Shown here in pieces: positions 8,655-17,649 of a stretch of DNA of 64,000 nt. The notes below the pieces were generated by a model. It had not been told where the DNA came from. It ran no database searches and worked only from the letters and a program-made list of their open reading frames with translations. Numbering within the stretch: position 1 is the first letter of the stretch; each line of letters opens with the position of its first letter. The DNA is from Bacteroidota bacterium. GTDB lineage: Bacteria > Bacteroidota > Bacteroidia > AKYH767-A > 2013-40CM-41-45. Made by a program: the position numbers and the translations under genes. The DNA is taken from positions 1 to 64,000 of the forward strand of contig QQVM01000016.1 in NCBI GenBank assembly GCA_003389385.1, written 5' to 3'.

Positions 8655-9197
8655 TTAATCTTTCGAGCCCTTCTCTCCCACAAAGTTATCGCCCTGGTAC
8701 TTGAAAAGCACATTGAAAGTAGTGAGCGATCCGTAGCAACGTGTGATGTACTGCTGGATGTTTACTTTTTCCTCATCACTCAGGTGTTCATTTGAGTTGA
8801 TTCTTTGTTCCAGTACGCGAAGGCGGTCGCGCAACATCACAATCTTGTTGAAGAAAACCTGAATGGGAATTTCCTTGCTCTTCAGTGAGCTGTCTCCGGG
8901 TTTCAATATCATGGTTCCCCCTATCCATTTATTTCCCAGTTCCACGCGTTCCTGAATGTCGGAATATTTTCTGAGCACATTCACAAGCAAAATTTCGAGG
9001 TCTGCGTAACTCACCAGATCCGGATCAGGATCATTCGCATCTATCACTTCCAGCTTGTCTGTGGTCCTTTCAATTTCTCTCATACCATGCTGAATGAATG
9101 TGATTGTATAATCTTCCGGTTTGATTTGTACGATCACACCGTCTCCGAAATCAGGATGCCTGACGCGGGAACCAATTCCCAGTGAAATATTGCTCAT
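8655..9197 (-). CDS. Conserved protein with N-terminal tudor-like (PcrA C-terminal type) domain
   Basis: A 180-residue protein starting MSNISLGIG. The first 60 residues contain GSRVRHPDFGDGVIVQI, the GxxVxHxxFGxGxV pattern of the small beta-barrel at the C-terminus of PcrA/UvrD and of CarD/RapA-interacting domains, which contacts RNA polymerase in those families. The rest (70-180) is helical and charged and I do not recognise it. The alternative TTG start at 9212 lies within the TAACTTTG promoter box (9210-9217), so the ATG at 9197 is preferred. It is in an operon with the ABC-F gene (2-base gap). A nucleic-acid or RNA-polymerase related role is an inference from the N-domain only. Confidence 0.7.
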   Translation of the reverse strand: MSNISLGIGSRVRHPDFGDGVIVQIKPEDYTITFIQHGMREIERTTDKLEVIDANDPDPDLVSYADLEILLVNVLRKYSDIQERVELGNKWIGGTMILKPGDSSLKSKEIPIQVFFNKIVMLRDRLRVLEQRINSNEHLSDEEKVNIQQYITRCYGSLTTFNVLFKYQGDNFVGEKGSKD

Positions 9198-9209
9198 AAT
9201 TTTTATTTG

Positions 9210-9217
9210 CAAAGTTA
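9210..9217 (-). promoter_or_regulatory. Promoter -7 box TAACTTTG
   Basis: Minus-strand TAACTTTG, a match to TAnnTTTG, 12 bases before the ATG at 9197. It would drive the 180-residue gene and the ABC-F gene. The predicted leader is only a few bases long. Confidence 0.6.
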
Positions 9218-9423
9218 TCCGATTGATAAGATCTGCACCCTGAAAAGCTTGTCTTATATCAAAAAGATTTCAGTCAATCTGCCACTCATGAATATCCCCT
9301 GAATTTCAGGGTTTTAAAACATCATTTTCAGTGTAAAACCGAAGATAAACCTTAAGAAATGTTAATGTTTGTCATGATAAAGTAATTCAATTAAAACCTA
9401 AAACAAAAGCGGTCTTACTTCGT

Positions 9424-9431
9424 TATTTTTG
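9424..9431 (+). promoter_or_regulatory. Promoter -7 box TATTTTTG for a short RNA
   Basis: Plus-strand TATTTTTG fits TAnnTTTG. The next feature downstream is not a gene but a strong terminator (9464-9499), so a transcript from here would be about 60 bases. A -33 element is not obvious. Confidence 0.45.
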
Positions 9432-9437
9432 TTGGAG

Positions 9438-9499
9438 TTTTTGTGTTCATGTTTTTCGTGTGGGAGCCGCCGGCAGAGATGTTGGCGGCTCTGTTTTTT
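9438..9499 (+). ncRNA. Candidate small non-coding RNA or leader before mgtE
   Basis: Between the -7 box at 9424-9431 and the terminator T-run ending at 9499 there is room for a transcript of about 60 bases with no credible reading frame (9438 is the inferred start). The 12-bp terminal hairpin closes on a GAGA (GNRA) tetraloop. mgtE begins 150 bases later and has its own possible -7 box (TATATTCG, 9612-9619), which makes an independent small RNA somewhat more likely than an mgtE attenuator. This is a prediction from promoter-plus-terminator geometry only. Confidence 0.35.
9464..9499 (+). terminator. Strong intrinsic terminator without an upstream gene
   Basis: GAGCCGCCGGCA (9464-9475) pairs with TGTTGGCGGCTC (9480-9491) over 12 bp including two G-T pairs; the loop is GAGA; TGTTTTTTC follows. 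The nearest upstream gene is on the opposite strand and starts at 9197, so this terminator does not serve a recognised gene. Confidence 0.75.
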
Positions 9500-9650
9500 C
9501 AGACAGGGCAATGAAATGCATTTTCTCCAGGAATGTTTGCACTCATTTTCAAACTAATTTCTTCTCTATTAAATCAGATTGAAGCTGAAAAACAATCAGC
9601 TTTTAGCGGAATGTCTTATATTCGTCATGCCATAATTCCTGTTACTTTTT

Positions 9651-11030
9651 ATGATCAGCACAGAGGAAAAAGAAATCTTTGCGGAGCGCCTTTTCAGCGG
9701 CAACCTCTACAAGCTCAAGCAACTGGCTTCTGAGATTTCTGCAGAGGAATTGGCTGAATACATCAATGGATATAAGGAGATAGATTTCAAAAAAATCTTC
9801 CAGGTGCTGGATCCGGAGAAGGCCATCAAAACATTTGAGAACCTCGACTTCGAAATTCAGATGGCGCTGCTGCGCTCTTTCAGCGTAGAGCAACTTTCCA
9901 GCACCCTGAACCAGATTTCTCCCGACGACAGGACAGCACTTTTTGAACAGCTTCCGCAGGAGACATTGCAGCGTTACCTTTCTCTGCTCACTGACGCGGA
10001 GAGAAAAACTGCCAACCAGCTACTTCAATATCCTGAAGACAGTATAGGCCGATTGATGACCACGGATTTTATCTCCGTGCGCCCCGACTGGACCGTTCAG
10101 CAGACTCTCGATTTCATTCGTACATATGGAAAGTACTCCGAGACGATGAATTTTATTTATGTGACGGATGAGCAGGGATTTTTACTGGACGACATCAAGT
10201 TGAACCAGCTATTGCTAGTTCCTTTGGATAGCAAGATCAGTGACTTGATGGAAGAACATTATGTTTCGCTTCAGGCAAAAGATGACCAGGAAACTGCCAT
10301 CGATGCATTTAAGCAATACAACCGTGAAGCCCTTCCGGTCACCGATTTCAACGGACTTCTGCTGGGTATCATCACCATTGACGATATCGTGGACGTAATC
10401 GAAGAAGAAGACACAGAGGACATTCAAAAATTCGGAGGAACAGAAGCGCTGGAAGATCAATATCTCAAAGTAAGTGTACGCGAAATGATCAACAAGCGGG
10501 CAGTCTGGCTTGTGATTCTCTTTGTAGGTGAAACGCTTACTGCCAGCGCGATGGGATTCTTTAAAACAGAACTCGACAAGGCGGTGATTCTCGCTCTCTT
10601 TGTTCCGCTGATTATTTCATCAGGTGGTAACAGCGGCTCCCAGGCTGCGACGCTGATAATTCGCGCAATGGCTCTCGGCGAGGTAACTCTGGAAAACTGG
10701 TGGCAGGTAACCAAGAGAGAATTCGCATCCGGACTTGCCCTTGGAACTTTTCTCGGGATACTTGGTTTCTTGAAAGTGCTCATTTGGACAATTTTCTCTG
10801 ATGTATACGGTGAACACTGGTTGCTGGTAGGCCTGACTGTCGGCATCACACTTATTGGTGTGGTGATGTTCGGTACGCTGAGCGGATCACTTTTCCCGCT
10901 CTTGCTGAAGCGGCTCGGAAAAGATCCTGCAGTGTCTTCCGCACCTTTCATTGCCACATTGGTGGACGTGACCGGTATAGTGCTTTATTTTACTCTCGCT
11001 TATTTTATCCTCAAAGGAACACTGCTATAG
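9651..11030 (+). CDS. mgtE: Magnesium transporter MgtE
   Basis: A 459-residue protein with the full MgtE layout: an N-terminal helical superfamily domain (about 1-130), a pair of CBS domains (about 135-255, ending LLGIITIDDIVDVIEEEDTEDIQKFGG), a plug helix and five C-terminal membrane segments (about 285-459) with SGGNSGSQAATLIIRAMALGE, which forms the Mg2+ pore. Cytosolic Mg2+ binding by the N and CBS domains closes the channel in known homologues. The start ATG at 9651 is preceded by a T-rich leader. The alpha/beta hydrolase gene follows after 9 bases. Confidence 0.95.
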   Translation: MISTEEKEIFAERLFSGNLYKLKQLASEISAEELAEYINGYKEIDFKKIFQVLDPEKAIKTFENLDFEIQMALLRSFSVEQLSSTLNQISPDDRTALFEQLPQETLQRYLSLLTDAERKTANQLLQYPEDSIGRLMTTDFISVRPDWTVQQTLDFIRTYGKYSETMNFIYVTDEQGFLLDDIKLNQLLLVPLDSKISDLMEEHYVSLQAKDDQETAIDAFKQYNREALPVTDFNGLLLGIITIDDIVDVIEEEDTEDIQKFGGTEALEDQYLKVSVREMINKRAVWLVILFVGETLTASAMGFFKTELDKAVILALFVPLIISSGGNSGSQAATLIIRAMALGEVTLENWWQVTKREFASGLALGTFLGILGFLKVLIWTIFSDVYGEHWLLVGLTVGITLIGVVMFGTLSGSLFPLLLKRLGKDPAVSSAPFIATLVDVTGIVLYFTLAYFILKGTLL

Positions 11031-11039
11031 CGAACTCCA

Positions 11040-11861
11040 ATGAAAAAAGCGCTCGCAGGCACAGCCGCTTTACTTACAGCTTTTTATGTTATCATCTGCA
11101 TCCTGGTGTATTTCTTTCAGGAAAAACTGATCTTCTTTCCGGAGAAACTGAAAAGAGATTTCTCGATTCCGCATGAACTTCCATACGAAGAGCATTTCAT
11201 TCATTATGAAGAAAATGATTCTCTTCATGCAATGCATTTTAAATCCGAACACAGCAAGGGACTCATTCTTTACCTGCACGGCAATGCAGGATCCCTCAGA
11301 ACCTGGTCGCAGATTGCAGCATTTTATACAGTTCTGGGGTATGATTTATTTATGCCTGACTATCCATCATATGGCAAGAGTACCGGTAAAATAAGAAATG
11401 AAGAAAGCCTGCAAAGATCCATCGACTCAGCATACAGTTTCGTTAAAAAATTATATCCTGAAGATAAAATCATTGTGCTGGGTTATTCACTGGGAACAGG
11501 TCCGGCTGCCCGACTTGCTTCGCAGAATAATCCATCGCTTCTCATTCTTCAGGCTCCGTTTACCAGCCTTACAGACATGAAGGACAGCTTTTATCCTTTC
11601 ATTCCGGATTTTCTTTTACGCTATACCTTCCAGACTGATGATCATTTGCCAAAATGCAGGATGCCGGTAATTATTTTCCACGGGGACTCTGATGAGGTGA
11701 TTCCTTATATTTCATCCCTTGAACTGAGTAAACGATTTAAAACCGGCGATACGCTGATCACCTTGCCCGGCCAGCGTCACAACGGGATGTCTGCACATCC
11801 TTTGTATAAAGAAGCCTTTGAAAATATTATTTCAGCAGACAGTGTCAGAGTTTCCTTCTGA
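11040..11861 (+). CDS. Membrane-anchored alpha/beta hydrolase (BEM46/YfhR-like)
   Basis: A 273-residue protein with one N-terminal membrane segment (about 5-27) and an alpha/beta hydrolase domain. The oxyanion region is LHGNAGS (79-85); the nucleophile is Ser150 in GYSLG; the acid is the Asp in HGDSDEVIP (about 220) and the base is His in GQRHNG (about 250). This is the serine hydrolase family of ABHD13/BEM46 and E. coli YfhR, with no settled substrate. It follows mgtE by 9 bases and is likely co-transcribed. Its last 17 bases overlap the convergent gene. Confidence 0.88.
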   Translation: MKKALAGTAALLTAFYVIICILVYFFQEKLIFFPEKLKRDFSIPHELPYEEHFIHYEENDSLHAMHFKSEHSKGLILYLHGNAGSLRTWSQIAAFYTVLGYDLFMPDYPSYGKSTGKIRNEESLQRSIDSAYSFVKKLYPEDKIIVLGYSLGTGPAARLASQNNPSLLILQAPFTSLTDMKDSFYPFIPDFLLRYTFQTDDHLPKCRMPVIIFHGDSDEVIPYISSLELSKRFKTGDTLITLPGQRHNGMSAHPLYKEAFENIISADSVRVSF

Positions 11862-12768
11862 AATGAAGTATTGCTTTGCGGAATGCTTGAGGCTGTTCGA
11901 TGAAAGGGAAATGACCACTGCCTTCTATCAGAATATACTCTGAATTTTTAAATGTACGGTGCAATTCTTCGAGTGCTTCGGGATGAATTACATCCGATTC
12001 GGCACCGATGATCAATACCGGAATTTTCAGTATTGAAAGTTCCGGATTGAGATTGTAACTGAGTACTGTGCTGTCTTTATACAACTCCTTCATCAGTTTT
12101 GAGCTCTCCTTGTAGTCCGGACTGAAATAAAAATTCAGCTGGTCAGTCTTGTCGGGATCATGAAAGCTGGTTTTGAACTGAAGGCGCCAGAATTCAAGCA
12201 GTGTTTCAGGATTCTTATTTTTAAAATTCTCAGTGGCAGCAATCGTGCGCAATTTCTCAGAGAGCTCCGGACTTTGCTTCCTGCGCAGCATGTCATTGTT
12301 TTTCTCTATCCATTTCGAGTCAGCAGGCGATGGTGTGATTAGGTTGAGTGTGATGATACGTTCAGGATATTTAATGGCATAACGCATTGCGCTGAGGGCT
12401 CCGAATGAATGAGCCAAGATGTTAATCTTCTCATATCCGAAGTACGAACGGATGCTGTCAATATCATCGACCATATGATCTAAGCTGATCATGGAAGGAT
12501 TGGCATTTTTGACAGACTTGCCGCAGCCTCTCTGGTCAATATAAATCAGTCGGAACTTATCTGCCAGCATGTTCATGTGAGGAAGAAAATAATCATGGCT
12601 CAGACCAGGACCGCCATGCAACACAAGCATAGGCTCACCCTCTCCTACGCTTTTGTAGTAAATCCTGGCCCCTTTCATGTCAATGAAACCTTCAGTCTCA
12701 GGATGCTTTGCATTCATAATCAATGGCAACTGCATTAAGATCAATATACTTACAAAAATCCTTTTCAT
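11845..12768 (-). CDS. Secreted alpha/beta hydrolase, proline iminopeptidase-like
   Basis: A 307-residue protein with a signal peptide (MKRIFVSILILMQLPLIMNA). The mature part has the motifs of the S33 family: LHGGPGLSHDYF (oxyanion hole), DQRGCGKS, nucleophile in AHSFGA, acid in GAESDVIHPE and catalytic His in EGSGHFPFIEQP. S33 enzymes remove N-terminal proline from peptides or hydrolyse esters; a periplasmic peptidase or esterase is likely. The TTG-initiated longer form (12789) starts in the TATCTTTG box at 12787-12794, so the ATG at 12768 is preferred. The 3' end overlaps the convergent hydrolase by 17 bases. Confidence 0.85.
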   Translation of the reverse strand: MKRIFVSILILMQLPLIMNAKHPETEGFIDMKGARIYYKSVGEGEPMLVLHGGPGLSHDYFLPHMNMLADKFRLIYIDQRGCGKSVKNANPSMISLDHMVDDIDSIRSYFGYEKINILAHSFGALSAMRYAIKYPERIITLNLITPSPADSKWIEKNNDMLRRKQSPELSEKLRTIAATENFKNKNPETLLEFWRLQFKTSFHDPDKTDQLNFYFSPDYKESSKLMKELYKDSTVLSYNLNPELSILKIPVLIIGAESDVIHPEALEELHRTFKNSEYILIEGSGHFPFIEQPQAFRKAILHFRRKL

Positions 12769-12786
12769 GAATTCTGAATTAAGTTG

Positions 12787-12794
12787 CAAAGATA
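12787..12794 (-). promoter_or_regulatory. Promoter -7 box TATCTTTG
   Basis: Minus-strand TATCTTTG, 18 bases before the ATG at 12768; matches TAnnTTTG. Confidence 0.55.
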
Positions 12795-12915
12795 AGTTTT
12801 GAAAGGATTTTATTTGAAAGGATGATTTTAAGTATTTTTAGAGCCCTGATCCTAAAGCTGATCCTTCAGCCAGATCAGATTCCAATAGTTAAGATTAAAA
12901 AATCAACACCGCTTT

Positions 12916-15330
12916 ATGATTAAAAAACTATTTCTCATTGCGCTTATTCTTTGGCAGCCATTCCAATTGTTTTCTCAGGTGCTCAGGGTAATTGATAAAA
13001 CCACATTAGAACCGCTTCCCTTTGTGACAGTTACTGAGAATGCAAGCGGCATGAGCGTTCAGACTGACGGACAGGGAAAAGCTGATCTGGCATCATTTAA
13101 AAACAAAGAGAACAGCATTACAATTTTTTCAATGGGATATCACACTGTGGTGATAAAAATGAGTGAACTGGAAAAAACAAAATACCAGATATTACTCGCA
13201 CCGCAGACGATTTCATTGCAGGAAATTGTGATTTCCGCCAGTAAGTTTGAAGAGAAAAAATCCGATGTGCCGGCTCAGATTAAATCTATCTCCTCCCGTG
13301 AGATTCAATTTCAGAATCCGGCAACCAGCGCTGACATGCTTAGCAATACCGGTCTGGTGACAGTTCAGAAGAGCCAGCTCGGTGGCGGAAGTCCGATCAT
13401 GCGCGGCTTTGAAGCGAATAAAATTTTGCTTGTGGTGGATGGCGTGCGGATGAACAATGCTATTTACAGAGGAGGCCATTTGCAGAATATTATCACGATG
13501 GACAATAGCGTTCTTGAAAAAACCGAAATAGTCTTTGGCCCGGGAAGTGTTATTTACGGAAGCGACGCGCTTGGCGGCGTGATTCACTTCCACACCAAAA
13601 AACCAGTATTGAATCATACATCTAAACCATACATAGCCCGCACGAATGCTTTTGCCCGTTACAGTTCGGCATCCGACGAAAACACAGTGCATGCAGACGT
13701 AAACCTGGGATGGAAAAAGATCGCGAGTTTCACAAGCATCAGCGGATCACAGTTTGGTGATCTGAGACAGGGCAACAGAAGAAATCCTTTCTACGGCGAT
13801 TGGGGCAAACGCCTTTTCTACGTAGAACGCTTTGGCGACCGCGACAGCATGATCGCGAATGATGATTTCAATGTACAGATTCAGTCTGGTTATAAGCAGT
13901 ACGATGTGCTGCAGAAATTTCTTTTCCAGCCCGGTGATTTCAATTCGCACGAGCTGAACTTCCAGTATTCCACCACCAATGATATACCGCGCTACGACAG
14001 GTTGAACACATTACAAAACGGACTTCCGCGTTTTGCAGAATGGTATTATGGTCCGCAGGACAGAATAATGGGTGCTTATACCTTCAATAACAAACTCAGC
14101 GGCCGCTTTCATGATCATTTCCGGGTGCTTGCAGCATATCAGAAAATTGAAGAAAGCCGTCACGACAGGAGATTCAACAGTAATAATTTAAATCACCGCA
14201 CAGAAACAGTCGATGTATTTTCAGTCAACGCGGACGTGGAGAAAAATATCTCTAAACATGAAATCCGCTATGGTTTAGAAGGAGTATACAATAAAGTGAA
14301 CTCCGTAGCAGAAAGGGAGCACAAAATCACAGGAGTTCGTTCTGCACTTGATACAAGATATCCGGATGGAGGATCTGAAATGCTGAACGCAGCTTTTTTC
14401 ATCACTGACCAATGGGAGATCAGTGAAAAATTTATTCTTAGCGGTGGTGCAAGGCTGAGCTATGTGAAGCTGGATGCGCAATTCCGTGACACTACGTTTT
14501 TCCCTTTTCCATTCAAGACCATCAGCCAGGAGAATATTTCGGCAAACGGGCATGCGGGCATAGTGGTTAAGGCTAAAGAAGGCTGGAATTTTTTCACCAG
14601 AGCATCATCAGGATTCCGCGCTCCGAACGTGGATGATCTGGCCAAAGTATTTGAAAGTGTGCCGGGTAATGTAGTGGTCCCCAATCCTGACCTGAAACCA
14701 GAGTATGTGTATTCGACCGAGATCGGCATTACCAAATATTTTGAAGACAAGCTGAAGTTTGAAGGTAATGCTTATTACGCATGGTATCGTGACGCGATCA
14801 GCACCGCTCCTTCCCTGTTCGCCGGAGCTGACAGCATAGTGTATTCAGGGCAGCTAAGCAGGGTTACAAGCAGCCAGAACAACCAAAATGCATATATGTA
14901 TGGATTCAGCGCCACTCTTACTGCAGAACTGAACGAGTTCTTCACTCTGGAAAGCGCACTGGCATATAGCTACGCAAGAATTTCAACTGACAGCACAGAC
15001 TATCCACTGGATCATATTCCTCCAGTGAGCGGAAAAACTTCAATTCAGCTAAACCTGAAGAAGTTTCAATCGGAATTTTCTGTGTATTATAACGGTTGGA
15101 AACACCTGAGCGACTATAATATGTTTGGTGAAGACAACTTCAATAATGCCACACAATTCGGAAATCCTGCCTGGTACACTTTAAACCTGAAAGCATCATA
15201 CCAAGTCCACCGCAATATTCGAATTCAGGGTGCTATAGAAAACATTCTTGACAAAAACTACAGAGTTTTTGCATCAGGCATCAGCGCTCCGGGAAGGAAT
15301 TATGTGTTTACTGTGAGAGCCAGTCTGTGA
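12916..15330 (+). CDS. TonB-dependent receptor, heme/hemoglobin-receptor type
   Basis: An 804-residue outer-membrane protein: signal peptide (to about residue 20, LFSQ), a carboxypeptidase-like regulatory domain (about 22-95), a plug domain (about 115-230) and a 22-strand barrel ending FTVRASL. The plug segment GGGSPIMRGFEANKILLVVDG, then GPGSVIYGSDALGGVIHF, and FRAPNVDDL in the barrel are typical of the heme/hemoglobin receptor branch (HmuR/HemR type). No TonB, heme-binding or HmuY-like gene is adjacent, so the ligand is inferred from family resemblance only. It stands alone between two genes on the opposite strand. Confidence 0.85.
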   Translation: MIKKLFLIALILWQPFQLFSQVLRVIDKTTLEPLPFVTVTENASGMSVQTDGQGKADLASFKNKENSITIFSMGYHTVVIKMSELEKTKYQILLAPQTISLQEIVISASKFEEKKSDVPAQIKSISSREIQFQNPATSADMLSNTGLVTVQKSQLGGGSPIMRGFEANKILLVVDGVRMNNAIYRGGHLQNIITMDNSVLEKTEIVFGPGSVIYGSDALGGVIHFHTKKPVLNHTSKPYIARTNAFARYSSASDENTVHADVNLGWKKIASFTSISGSQFGDLRQGNRRNPFYGDWGKRLFYVERFGDRDSMIANDDFNVQIQSGYKQYDVLQKFLFQPGDFNSHELNFQYSTTNDIPRYDRLNTLQNGLPRFAEWYYGPQDRIMGAYTFNNKLSGRFHDHFRVLAAYQKIEESRHDRRFNSNNLNHRTETVDVFSVNADVEKNISKHEIRYGLEGVYNKVNSVAEREHKITGVRSALDTRYPDGGSEMLNAAFFITDQWEISEKFILSGGARLSYVKLDAQFRDTTFFPFPFKTISQENISANGHAGIVVKAKEGWNFFTRASSGFRAPNVDDLAKVFESVPGNVVVPNPDLKPEYVYSTEIGITKYFEDKLKFEGNAYYAWYRDAISTAPSLFAGADSIVYSGQLSRVTSSQNNQNAYMYGFSATLTAELNEFFTLESALAYSYARISTDSTDYPLDHIPPVSGKTSIQLNLKKFQSEFSVYYNGWKHLSDYNMFGEDNFNNATQFGNPAWYTLNLKASYQVHRNIRIQGAIENILDKNYRVFASGISAPGRNYVFTVRASL

Positions 15331-15364
15331 AAAAATTAATTCCTGCTGTGTGACAGCATCACGA

Positions 15365-16150
15365 TCACTTCCATACATCTGCTTTCACTTCAAATTTCAC
15401 ATCCGAATTCATCGGGTCATTGAAGTATACATTGAAAAAATAAGATTCAGCTCCTGATTTTGCAAAACTGTTGAATTCGACATTCAAAACAGCGGAAGCG
15501 CCGGGTTCAATTTCAGACTTACTCACACTCAAAGTCAGGCAGCCGCAACTTGTTTTTGCCCTGTGAATTTTGAGAATCTTTCCACCTGTATTTTGTATCA
15601 GGATTTCCTTTTTCAGCTTATCACCTGCTTTGACTTTTCCAAAATCTACAATCTTCTCCGCCACAAATACTTTGGGATCAGGGATACTGTCGCCTGATTC
15701 TTTCGGCGGAAAATATTCCCGTATTGAAGCAGTGATGTTGATGTTTTTCAAGGGCATTTCGGCATCATCCGTTTTTATAATCAGCCTGTCGAGCACAAAA
15801 CCGAATTCATCTCTCTTGCTGAAATCATATTTCAAAACAAGATAGCTCTCAGCACCGGGGGACAAATTGGATTCAGAAAAAACAAGCTGGAGGTAATCAG
15901 GTGTTTTGCCTTCTGTTCCGATGTTCATGGCCTTCGCAGATGAATTGAATAATCTGATCGTATCAATTTTAACCTGATTATTATAAACCTCACCCCAGAT
16001 AAGGTTGAGTTTTGAAAATCTCAAGGCACCTGATTTTTTCGGATATCTGTCATCGAAGTTGCCATCGCTATTCTGCGCAATTGATGCAAGTGACATAAGT
16101 ACGCATGCTGCAATGACAAAAGCTGATATTTTAATCTTATTACTGCGCAT
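15365..16150 (-). CDS. DUF1573 domain protein, periplasmic
   Basis: A 261-residue protein with a signal peptide (cleaved after about residue 25, SIAQ). Two immunoglobulin-like segments follow; the second (about 160-260) has DFGKVKAGDKLKKEILIQNTGGKILKIHRAKTSCGCL, the hallmark of DUF1573, including the conserved SCGC. The function is not established in the family. It follows mpl by 10 bases and is probably co-transcribed with it. Confidence 0.85.
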   Translation of the reverse strand: MRSNKIKISAFVIAACVLMSLASIAQNSDGNFDDRYPKKSGALRFSKLNLIWGEVYNNQVKIDTIRLFNSSAKAMNIGTEGKTPDYLQLVFSESNLSPGAESYLVLKYDFSKRDEFGFVLDRLIIKTDDAEMPLKNINITASIREYFPPKESGDSIPDPKVFVAEKIVDFGKVKAGDKLKKEILIQNTGGKILKIHRAKTSCGCLTLSVSKSEIEPGASAVLNVEFNSFAKSGAESYFFNVYFNDPMNSDVKFEVKADVWK

Positions 16151-16160
16151 ATTTAAAATT

Positions 16161-17522
16161 TTATTTTGTCAGCCTGTGAGCAAGATTCATCAAGTCCATT
16201 CCGTCGAATGTGCCGCTGCTCATGAGAAGGTATACATCATTATCGCTTTTCATAGAAAGAAGATCATGTTCCAGCTTTGATGAATCTTCGTATGTCTTCA
16301 AATCATTTCTGCCAAATGCGTTCTTAACCTGTGATTCTGTGAGTGGCTGAAGTTTTTTATGCTCAATGGTTTTGGGATTGTAGTATACCATTGCTACATC
16401 AGCCATGCTCATGGAAGAATCATACTGACTGAGGAAATCCGAGTTCAGGCTGCTGAAGGTATGTAATTCCATGCATGCAATGATACGTCGCCCGGGGAAC
16501 TGTGCTTTTACCGCTTCAGTGGTGGCTTTAAGCTTGGAAGGAGAATGAGCAAAGTCTTTAAATACGCTTACAGCTTCACCTTTTGCAAGAAGCTCCAGTC
16601 GTCTTGCTGCGCCTCGAAAACTTTTTATAGCACCATAAAATTCATTGTCTTCAACACCAATCAGTGAGCAAATTTTCATGGCACCGGAAAGATTCAACAG
16701 ATTATGCTGGCCGAAAATTTCCAGCGGTACTTCATTTCCTGCACCATCTAAAAGGAAAGTCTGTCCGTTCCTGATCACATGATTTGGAACGAAATAAGGA
16801 ATTCTTGTTGCAGCAGATTTAGAGTCTGACACTACCCGCGACACTTCTTTATCATCATTGCAATACACAATATGTCCGTTTGCGGGAACCTGATCGCAAA
16901 AAATCCTGAATTGATCAGTATAACTTTCATAAGTAGGAAACACATTCATGTGGTCCCATGCAATGCCGCTGATGAGGGCTATATCCGCCTTATACAGATG
17001 AAACTTCGGTCTGCGATCCACAGGAGAAGAAAGATATTCATCACCTTCAAGAATTATCAGGGGCGCATCAGAAAGCCGAACCATATTATCGAAGCCATCG
17101 ATCTTTGCACCGACCATGTAATCGAAATCCCTGCCAAGAGATTTGAGCACATGAAGTATCATGGATGTGATTGTAGTTTTGCCGTGGCTTCCGCCAATGA
17201 CTACACGTTTCTTTTCTTTGGAATGCTCATACAGAAATTCAGGATAAGATAAAATTCTTTTACCTTTTCTTTCCGCTTCTTTCAATTCAGGATTATCGGC
17301 CCGGGCATGCATTCCCAGGATGACGAACTCGAGATCATTGCTGATTTTTTCAGGAAACCAGCCTTCTTTTTCAGGAAGCAATCCGGCATTGAGCAAACGT
17401 GACCTGGAAGGTTCGGCAATTTCATCATCTGATCCGCTTACATTCCATCCGTTCTTTTGCATTGCCAGTGCAAGGTTGTGCATGGCTGCTCCTCCAATTG
17501 CAATAAAATGAACTCTTTGCAT
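16161..17522 (-). CDS. mpl: UDP-N-acetylmuramate:tripeptide ligase (murein recycling)
   Basis: A 453-residue Mur-ligase family protein that attaches the recycled tripeptide L-Ala-gamma-D-Glu-meso-DAP to UDP-MurNAc. The start MQRVHFIAIGGAAMHNLA is the typical Mpl N-terminus; the ATP-binding loop is IGGSHGKTT (109-117); DFAHSPSKL marks the ligase C-terminal domain. A longer in-frame start (17567) lies upstream of the -7-like box TAACTTCG (17543-17550), so the ATG at 17522 is chosen. Presence of Mpl implies DAP-type peptidoglycan, consistent with dapA at 30601-31479. Confidence 0.92.
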   Translation of the reverse strand: MQRVHFIAIGGAAMHNLALAMQKNGWNVSGSDDEIAEPSRSRLLNAGLLPEKEGWFPEKISNDLEFVILGMHARADNPELKEAERKGKRILSYPEFLYEHSKEKKRVVIGGSHGKTTITSMILHVLKSLGRDFDYMVGAKIDGFDNMVRLSDAPLIILEGDEYLSSPVDRRPKFHLYKADIALISGIAWDHMNVFPTYESYTDQFRIFCDQVPANGHIVYCNDDKEVSRVVSDSKSAATRIPYFVPNHVIRNGQTFLLDGAGNEVPLEIFGQHNLLNLSGAMKICSLIGVEDNEFYGAIKSFRGAARRLELLAKGEAVSVFKDFAHSPSKLKATTEAVKAQFPGRRIIACMELHTFSSLNSDFLSQYDSSMSMADVAMVYYNPKTIEHKKLQPLTESQVKNAFGRNDLKTYEDSSKLEHDLLSMKSDNDVYLLMSSGTFDGMDLMNLAHRLTK

Positions 17523-17649
17523 GAATTGAGATTTAATAATAGCGAAGTTAAAGCAAAGCATGTGCATTTAACAAGAGCACAAAATATATTTTCATCCCCT
17601 TACTAACAGGCGATATTTAGTAATTTGCGATTCATTAAAAAGCAATTCC

